Source of the DNA: Porphyra umbilicalis
Taxonomy: Eukaryota > Rhodophyta > Bangiophyceae > Bangiales > Bangiaceae
Assembly (NCBI GenBank): GCA_002049455.2
Contig: KV919317.1
Location: 1-23,399, forward strand
Length of the DNA stretch: 23,399 bases
Direction of reading: 5' to 3'
Positions 17,897 through 23,399 of the stretch are shown one piece after another. The first letter of the stretch is position 1; every line of letters begins with the position of its first letter. The notes beneath the pieces are model-generated. The model worked only from the letters and a program-made list of their open reading frames with translations, was not told where the DNA came from and did no database searches. Both the position numbers and the translations under genes were made by a program.

Positions 17897-20713
17897 TCAC
17901 ACCCCACGAGATGAACCTGGTGAACAGTCCACGATTACCCGCTCGAGGCGGCTCGGAGACGAGTGGCTGTGCCCCATGGCTGGCGCGGGGCTGGCAGCAG
18001 CCATCTGGCCGACGTTACTCGTCGCCAGGTCACCGCTTGCCGACGCAGCAGCTGCGTCGTGCGCCCCGTCTGCCACCACACCCAGCGCCTCTACCTGCAC
18101 CGTTGGCGCCGCCACTGGCACGGCCGTGGGGGCCGTCCCGGCCTCCGCGACCGCCGGGGTTGTCCCGGCCTCCACGACCGCCGGGTCGGCGACGACAGGT
18201 CGGCGCCAACGCTCCCACGACGTGGGTGAACAGCGCGTCCACCCGTAGCCGGCCTCGTAGGTACCCGCCTCGATCGCAACCGCGTGCCGCGTCGCCTGGA
18301 CTGGGTCTTCCTGGGGTGGCGCGCGTGACACGGTGTACCCCCGGATGTGGGGGTAGATGCTCCGACCCTGCATGCTCTTGATGGCAATCTTGGACATGTT
18401 GCGCGCCGCGTTGGTGTCTCGCCCGACGTACGTCGCGGGACACGCGACGTTGGTACACAGCTTGACCCCCCACAGCGCCAGCGGGTCGGTCCCAAACGCC
18501 CACTTGCCGTGAGCCGCAATCGCCTGCAGCACCTTTGTCCGCACCGCCTCTGCGTGCTCCTTGGCGCGCTGGGCAGCCGCACCGTCGCGTGGGCCCGACC
18601 GACTGCCGGTCGTCACACCCCGTCGCGCGCGCCGGCCGCCGCGGAGGGGCGAGGCGCGCTTGGCCGCCGACGCCGACGCGCGATGCGCGTAGCTGCTTGC
18701 CGCCTTGAGGGGCGTCAGGTCGACCGGCGAGTCGGGCGACACGTACGTGTTGCACAAGCCGTGACCGCACTCTGCACACGTCTGGCTCGTATTGTGCTCG
18801 TCCACGTACACGAGGTGCACGCGTTTGGCCATGCGCCGCACGAGGTCGACGCTGCCGGCGCGGGGCCTGCACCGCCCAATCGCCAGCACCGCCTTGGTGC
18901 CGTCCACCGTGCGCCGCAGCAAACCGCCCGTCAAGCGGCGCGCCAGCACCGCCGCGTACCGGTTGCGCTGGATGAGGGCGTGTAGCCGCGCCTTGCGTTG
19001 ACCGTACGTCGCGGCCGCCCCGTACGCCGCCTGATACGCGTCTGTGTAGGTGCGGGCGATGCGCACAGTGGCCGCCACCAGCCACGCGCCATACGCCGTG
19101 ACCTTGAGGGAGCACCCGGCCGTCAGTGACTCGCGCGGCACGCCTGGGTGTGCCGCCGCCCAGGCCGCCCCCGCTGCCGCCTCGGCGCGCCTCATCATAC
19201 CGGCGCCCGTCGCCTCGCGGTACCCGCCCTTGGAGACGACCAGCGTCGCCCCCGCCGGCGGGGCGCGCGCGCGCGGTCTCGTGGTCGTGGCCGCACGCCG
19301 GAGGGCGGCACACAGCACCCGTAGGCGGTCTGCCGACGGAAGCGGCGTGCCAGGCACACCATGCTGCGGGGGCTCTGGCGGCGCAGCGGCGGCGGCCGCA
19401 GCCGCCGCGCGCGTTGCGTTGCGCGCCGCCGCCGCCGCCTGGTTCGCGGTGCGCGCCGCGCTGTGCCACACGCGCGCAGCGTGTCGCTGATCCCCGACCG
19501 ACAGGGCGTACCACGCCGCCTCTGCGTTGGCCGCCGCCTCGGCCTTGGCGCCTGCGTCGGCTGCCGCGTCGGTCGACGCCTTGAACAGGGCCGCCTCGCC
19601 CATCCACACACACACGTGGTTGGGGAGGCGCCACGGCTGGACGCCGCCGTCGTTGACCGCGGCGTGTGCGAGCGCGCGCAGGCGCGTCAGCAGCGACCGC
19701 CGGCCGTCGGGGCCGCTCGTCCCCCGCTTGCGGGCAACCTCTTGCCGCTGGACGGGCGTCAGCCACGCGTCGCCAAATGACGGCTGCGTGTACCGCGGCG
19801 GCTTGGGCGGGTCAGGGGGGGGAGGGGGGTCCAGCGCAGCGGCCGGCTCCGTCGGTGCGTGCTCCAAAGGCGGCAAAGACGCCTGCGCCGCCGGTGTGGC
19901 CGCCGTCGGGCCCACCAAAGCTCCACGACTCTGCTTTGGGGGAGATCCCTCCGCCCCGGTCGACGCACCGAGCGCGCCACGGCCGCGCTTTTTGGTCGTC
20001 TCGCACACCGCGTCACCGCCGCCGACGGGTAGGCCCGCCGCGGTGGTCTTGGCCGCACGAACAATCTGGGCCACCGTTGCACGCAGCGTGTCGACGGTCG
20101 GCAGTAACCGACCGCTGCGCCGCACGTGGCACTCTGCAGCTGCGGTCGCGGCCATGGCCGTTCGCGCGAGCGCGTCGGCCGCAACCCGCAGCGCCCGATA
20201 CGCCCGGTACGCGTGCAGGTGCGGTGCCGTTGAGAGCGCAAACGGCACTGCGCCGGGGCAGTAGGCAGCGACGATGGACGCGACGCCCGGGTCCCACCCG
20301 ACAAAGACGAGCGCCTTGACAGCGTCGGGCGCAAACGCCATGCGGTCGAGCTGCGTCCGCACGCTCGCCGTCTCGGTCGGACCCCCCCCCCCGCGACCGT
20401 CACTGGCCGCCCTGCGGCGCGCCCGCCTAGCGGCCGCCGTCGACGCGGCAGTGGCGGGGTGTCGTATCGTAAAGTGCACGCCGACGCCGTCCGACACGAT
20501 GGAGAGGCCAACGAGCGTCGAGGCGCCGATGATGCCCGCGCGGCGGAGCAGCGCCTTCATTACCAAACCGTCGGCCGTCTGTGGTGGGATGGACCCCCCG
20601 TGGGCCGCCAGGCGCCGGCGGAGAAGCGCGCCGCTGACACGCGCGTACGCGGTGCACGTGGCGGCTCGGCCGGGTGACGTGTCGGCCGCCTCGATGCCGG
20701 CACGGATGCACAA
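17897..20713 (-). CDS. Fanzor-family (eukaryotic TnpB-like) RNA-guided nuclease candidate
   Basis: Probable transposon-encoded endonuclease of the Fanzor/TnpB family, guided by RNA in characterised members. The frame has 938 codons without introns. The upstream limit, 20713, is a TTG beside a CAG that could be a splice acceptor, so a 5' exon may be missing; the first in-frame ATG is at 20560 (MKALLRRAGII). RuvC-I is FVGWDPGVAS (Asp 141). The usual RuvC-II Glu position reads VLAIGRCRP (Gly about 613), and an alternative Glu appears in VYVDEHNTSQTC (Glu 639, codon 18797-18799), as in eukaryotic Fanzors. The zinc ribbon is CAECG (646/649) plus CTNVAC (753/758), followed by RuvC-III GRDTNAARNM (Asp 766). 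The halves of the zinc ribbon are separated by ~100 residues rich in Ala/Arg/Ser, far more than in compact TnpBs. About 170 residues after RuvC-III are of unknown function. All catalytic and zinc positions are kept, so activity is plausible but untested. Confidence 0.82.
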   Translation of the reverse strand: MCIRAGIEAADTSPGRAATCTAYARVSGALLRRRLAAHGGSIPPQTADGLVMKALLRRAGIIGASTLVGLSIVSDGVGVHFTIRHPATAASTAAARRARRRAASDGRGGGGPTETASVRTQLDRMAFAPDAVKALVFVGWDPGVASIVAAYCPGAVPFALSTAPHLHAYRAYRALRVAADALARTAMAATAAAECHVRRSGRLLPTVDTLRATVAQIVRAAKTTAAGLPVGGGDAVCETTKKRGRGALGASTGAEGSPPKQSRGALVGPTAATPAAQASLPPLEHAPTEPAAALDPPPPPDPPKPPRYTQPSFGDAWLTPVQRQEVARKRGTSGPDGRRSLLTRLRALAHAAVNDGGVQPWRLPNHVCVWMGEAALFKASTDAAADAGAKAEAAANAEAAWYALSVGDQRHAARVWHSAARTANQAAAAARNATRAAAAAAAAAPPEPPQHGVPGTPLPSADRLRVLCAALRRAATTTRPRARAPPAGATLVVSKGGYREATGAGMMRRAEAAAGAAWAAAHPGVPRESLTAGCSLKVTAYGAWLVAATVRIARTYTDAYQAAYGAAATYGQRKARLHALIQRNRYAAVLARRLTGGLLRRTVDGTKAVLAIGRCRPRAGSVDLVRRMAKRVHLVYVDEHNTSQTCAECGHGLCNTYVSPDSPVDLTPLKAASSYAHRASASAAKRASPLRGGRRARRGVTTGSRSGPRDGAAAQRAKEHAEAVRTKVLQAIAAHGKWAFGTDPLALWGVKLCTNVACPATYVGRDTNAARNMSKIAIKSMQGRSIYPHIRGYTVSRAPPQEDPVQATRHAVAIEAGTYEAGYGWTRCSPTSWERWRRPVVADPAVVEAGTTPAVAEAGTAPTAVPVAAPTVQVEALGVVADGAHDAAAASASGDLATSNVGQMAAASPAPAMGHSHSSPSRLERVIVDCSPGSSRGV

Positions 20714-21199
20714 CAGCTGGGTGTGAAGTCGGTGTGGTCAAGTGGGTGCGTTGTTTTACTATGGCAGAGGTCCTGGGCCGTGTCCAGCCACCTAATGTAC
20801 CCCAGGCGGCCCCAGGACAGGTCGTCGTGCAGCCCGCTCTCGGAGCACACCCACGTGCCTCAGTTCTCAGTGCGCGCGGGCCGCGGCGCACCTCCCAGAA
20901 CGGGGCATGCACCTCCCCACACAAGTCCCCCCCCCCCCGAGCTCACCCCAGCAGAGAGTGCCCACTACGAGACCAACAAATCAAGTACACGCAAGTACAA
21001 AACATACAACAAGTGCATAGGTAAATACCCAAAACTGAGTCCCAATGCTCAACCGGGTAAGTACAGACAAATGGAATTGCAGATCCATGCTCAACACTCC
21101 CCCCAATTACATTGTGACGGTTCCGGAGTCCGGATGCAAGGTAGCCCGGCTTCCGGCTTACAGCTTGATTTGGCTTCCCGATCGCCGCTGCTCGGGCCC
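20714..21199. other. 5' flank of the Fanzor-like gene
   Basis: No gene is confidently seen. On the minus strand a frame from about 20850 reads SESGLHDDLSWGRLGYIRWL and runs up to the start of the Fanzor frame, so a short 5' exon is conceivable but unproven. A C12 run lies at 20927-20938. The promoter of the Fanzor-like gene should be in this stretch. Confidence 0.3.
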
Positions 21200-21875
21200 G
21201 GGCTGTAGCAGTACAGCCCTCCTCGGGAAGCCATATCAGTTTTGGGCTGTACTGATACAGAACCCCCCCTCCCCGACTTGGCCGCAAAACGCGATGTGGG
21301 CCAAAAAACCGCCCACCGCCAAGTCGACAACCGCCGACTCGGACAGCATCAGAGCACCCGCCAGCCGACCGCCAGGCCGCCGCAAGCCGCCCAACCGCCG
21401 CAAAGTCGACGCAAACCGCCGACTTGGTAGAGACGCATGAAGCTGGGCTGTATCAGTACAGCCCTCCCCCCGCCACTGAAAACAAAAATAAACGATGTCC
21501 GCCAAGTCCGCCTCGGTCGACGCGGACAGCATCGGAGAAGCCCTTAGCCGACCGCCCGACCGCCGCAGGCCACCCAGTCGGCGTAAAGGCGACGCAAGCC
21601 GCTGCCTTCGTAGCGATGCAAGGGCCTGGAGCTGTATCAGAACAGCCGTAACGGCTACCGCCCAGCCGAAAATCGAATTGACGCGGTCGTCCAATGTTGA
21701 TCGGATCGTCCGACGAAACGTTCGGTAGACATCGATTCGACCGGCCGCCCCCGACTCGATCGGCGAAACGTCGACTTGATCGACGAATTTCGGCACGAAT
21801 CCGACTCGGGCTGTATCAGTACAGCCCGCCGACAATCGGATCCCGATTCCGAGGAGGGCTGTACTGATACAGCCC
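21200..21875. repeat. Array of six 20-bp near-palindromes
   Basis: The unit is GGGCTGTATCAGTACAGCCC. Copies lie at 21200-21219 (one change), 21244-21263 (reversed, two changes at the end), 21445-21464 (exact), 21629-21648 (several changes), 21808-21827 (exact) and 21856-21875 (exact, reversed). The first two and last two form inverted pairs with short loops of 24 and 28 bp; the last pair is a perfect 20-bp inverted repeat whose loop contains another inverted repeat (AATCGG-ATC-CCGATT). The array lies between the Fanzor-like gene and the copia polyprotein. Confidence 0.85.
21316..21648. repeat. Diverged tandem repeat, two units of ~150 bp
   Basis: Unit A at 21316-21464 and unit B at 21499-21648 align end to end. 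Both begin CCGCCAAGTC, share GGACAGCATC, AGCCGACCGCC, GACGCAA and a GATGCA/ACGCATGA block, and end with a copy of the 20-bp near-palindrome. They are 149 and 150 bp long with a start-to-start distance of 183 bp. The identity is judged by eye and is clearly below 100 percent, so the duplication is old. Confidence 0.6.
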
Positions 21876-21973
21876 AGCCCCCGACTTCGCCGTAAACCGC
21901 CCAATCGACCCGAAGCCGTTCCGGGCCGCCGACACCGCCACTCCGCCGCCAACCGCCGCCCCCCCCGAGGGGT

Positions 21974-23399
21974 TCAGCACTGCGGCGCAGGACGTAGGGC
22001 CCGCGTGCCGCTACTCCCCGAAGTGCCCAGATCCGAGCCAACGCCGATGACGCCCCGGAATGTGGTGAACGCCGGGGCCGGCAGTGGCTTCGTCATGCCA
22101 TCTGCGGGCATGTCGGCGCTGGGAAGAAAGTAGAAGGCAACCTCCCCACGCGCGACGTAGTCGCGCACCATGTGGTACGCAACGTCTACGTGCTTGGTAC
22201 GCCCGGTGGCTTCGGGATTGTTGACCAAAGCGAGGCACGCCTGGTTGTCCTCCCCCATGGGCACGGCGTCCCCGTCGACGCCCAGCTCCGACAGAAGTTT
22301 GCGCAGCCACAGCGCCTCCTTGGTCGCCATAGCGGCGGCGACGTACTCGGCCTCGGCCGTTGACGTCGCCACGGTCGACTGGCGCTTGCTCGTCCACGAT
22401 ATCGGCCCGCCATTGAGGGTGAAGACAAAGCCCGTCGTCGACCGACGAGCGTCAATATCGCCTGCCCAGTCTGCGTCAACGTACCCTTGGAGAGGCTTGT
22501 CGTCGCCGTACACGACCCCTAGTCGCGTAGCCCCGCGAAGATATCGGAGCACCCCCTTGGCCGCGCGCATGTGGTCCTCCTCGGGGCATGACATGTAGCG
22601 GGAGAGCACGCCCACGGCAAAGGCAATGTCCGGCCTCGTCGTCGTGGAGAGGTACAGCAACGAGCCAACAAGCTCGGCGTACCGGTTGCCCTCGGGCAGT
22701 AGATTCTCCCCCGTCTTGCAAAGCTTGGCACCTGACACCATGGGCGTCTTGTTAGGCGCAGACTTGTCCATCTGGAAAGCCTCAAGCAGGGAACTGACAT
22801 GCCCCGGATTGCTCAAGGTGATCACCTTGGCAGCCCGATCTCGCATGACCTTCATGCCAATGAAGTCCTTGACCTCACCCATGTCGCGCACGTCGAAAGA
22901 CGCCGACACCGAGGCCTTGACCATCTGGACCCCTTCGAGGCTTTTTCCAGCCACAATGAGATCGTCCACGTAGACGAGGATGTAGACAAGCCCGTGCACA
23001 GGGTGGCTCCACGTGTAGAGGCACGGGTCCACCTTGGACCGGACCGCTCCGATGGCATTGAGCTCTTTGTTAAGCTTGATGCCCCACAATCGTCCCGCCT
23101 GTTTGGTCCCATAGAGAGCCAGGTTCAGACGGCGGACATCACCTTCCTCCCCCGGCTCGGCTCCGACCGGAAGCTTGATGTACATCTCCTTGTCCATCTT
23201 TGCGTTGAGGAAGGCCGTCTTCACATCCACGTGGTGAACTTCCCAGTCCTTGGCCGCCGCCACCGCGAAGAGCGCGCGTGTCGTGGCCGAGCTCGGCACT
23301 GGTGCCCATGTCTCATCAAAGTCGCGCCCCGGTACTTGGTTGAAGCCCTGCGCCACCAGTCGCGCCTTGTACCGAGTTATGTTGCCCTCAGCATCGTGC
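21974..23399 (-). CDS. Ty1/copia retrotransposon polyprotein, RT-RNase H part (5' truncated by window edge)
   Basis: C-terminal part of a copia-type Pol polyprotein that copies element RNA into DNA. The reading frame continues past the window's last base, where it reads ITRYKARLVAQGFNQ, the usual start of the copia reverse transcriptase domain, so gag, protease and integrase should lie beyond. Reverse transcriptase: VDVKTAFLNAKM with the first Asp, LYGTKQAGRLW, and the catalytic YVDD (22961-22972). RNase H: YVDADWAGD, RRSTTGFVF, STAEAEYVA and EDNQACLALVNNP, followed by RTKHVDVAYH. It ends at a TGA at 21974-21976. There are no stops or frame breaks and all catalytic acids are present, so the copy may be young. 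A G-rich tract directly after the stop (minus strand, about 21970-21950) could be the polypurine tract, which would place a 3' LTR in the repeat region to its left. No second LTR is in the window to confirm that. Confidence 0.93.
   Translation of the reverse strand, partial: HDAEGNITRYKARLVAQGFNQVPGRDFDETWAPVPSSATTRALFAVAAAKDWEVHHVDVKTAFLNAKMDKEMYIKLPVGAEPGEEGDVRRLNLALYGTKQAGRLWGIKLNKELNAIGAVRSKVDPCLYTWSHPVHGLVYILVYVDDLIVAGKSLEGVQMVKASVSASFDVRDMGEVKDFIGMKVMRDRAAKVITLSNPGHVSSLLEAFQMDKSAPNKTPMVSGAKLCKTGENLLPEGNRYAELVGSLLYLSTTTRPDIAFAVGVLSRYMSCPEEDHMRAAKGVLRYLRGATRLGVVYGDDKPLQGYVDADWAGDIDARRSTTGFVFTLNGGPISWTSKRQSTVATSTAEAEYVAAAMATKEALWLRKLLSELGVDGDAVPMGEDNQACLALVNNPEATGRTKHVDVAYHMVRDYVARGEVAFYFLPSADMPADGMTKPLPAPAFTTFRGVIGVGSDLGTSGSSGTRALRPAPQC

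Noticed and set aside
18030..19766. 578-codon minus-strand open frame overlapping the Fanzor-like gene
   Set aside because: It lies in another frame of the same strand, is Arg/Gly/Ala-rich and has none of the RuvC or zinc motifs, which are all in the 938-codon frame.
21200..21875. CRISPR array
   Set aside because: The repeated 20-mers have irregular spacing (47 to about 200 bp), alternate in orientation, and the intervals between some copies are themselves related. This is a eukaryotic repeat region.
21236..21952. 238-codon minus-strand frame with repeating peptide blocks (CISTALLG, CTDTAR)
   Set aside because: The peptide repeats come from the DNA palindrome array read in one frame; there is no domain and the region behaves as repeat DNA.
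1..23399. tRNA and rRNA genes
   Set aside because: I saw no cloverleaf with the conserved T-loop and D-loop sequences and no rRNA-like stretch on either strand. A covariance-model scan would settle this.

Overview
The window looks like nuclear DNA of a photosynthetic eukaryote with a very GC-rich genome, most plausibly a bangialean red alga (Porphyra/Pyropia type). This is inferred from three things: a plastid-type sigma-70 factor with a transit-peptide-like first exon, a plant-type digalactosyldiacylglycerol synthase (DGD1), and host genes that are intron-poor, extremely GC-rich and full of Ala/Gly/Pro/Ser low-complexity sequence. The organism assignment was not checked against any database.

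Layout. (1) 104-3403, minus strand: a five-exon Mutator-like (MULE) transposase gene whose four introns have GT..AG borders that keep frame. (2) 4364-5431: a ~1.07 kb sequence bounded by 18-bp inverted repeats and subterminal CTCAATTGAG palindromes, probably a non-autonomous DNA transposon. (3) 5851-9905, minus: DGD1, the galactolipid synthase, with long disordered extensions and one apparent frame break in a G/C homopolymer. (4) 9906-11063: a GC-rich divergent intergenic region with G10-G12 tracts. (5) 11064-12483, plus: an ABHD12/BEM46-like serine hydrolase whose catalytic triad is spread over three frames by two apparent one-base losses. (6) 12524-12559: a perfect 36-bp palindrome between two convergent genes. 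(7) 12941-14931, minus: a plastid RNA polymerase sigma factor in two exons. (8) about 15.8-17.35 kb: an AT-richer stretch without a recognisable gene. (9) 17897-20713, minus: a large protein with RuvC and zinc-ribbon motifs of the Fanzor/TnpB family, followed directly after its stop codon by two tandem hairpins that could belong to its guide RNA. (10) 21200-21875: six copies of a 20-bp near-palindrome plus a diverged ~150-bp tandem repeat. (11) 21974-23399, minus: the reverse transcriptase-RNase H end of a Ty1/copia retrotransposon that runs off the window.

How it fits together. Two of the three host genes concern the plastid: DGD1 builds galactolipids of its membranes, and the sigma factor directs its bacterial-type RNA polymerase. 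The hydrolase has no visible plastid link. They form one block (5.8-14.9 kb). Mobile-element genes flank this block: the MULE and the short inverted-repeat element on one side, Fanzor and copia on the other. The most interesting locus is the Fanzor-like gene, which keeps the eukaryotic arrangement of the RuvC active site and has a candidate structured RNA at its 3' end.
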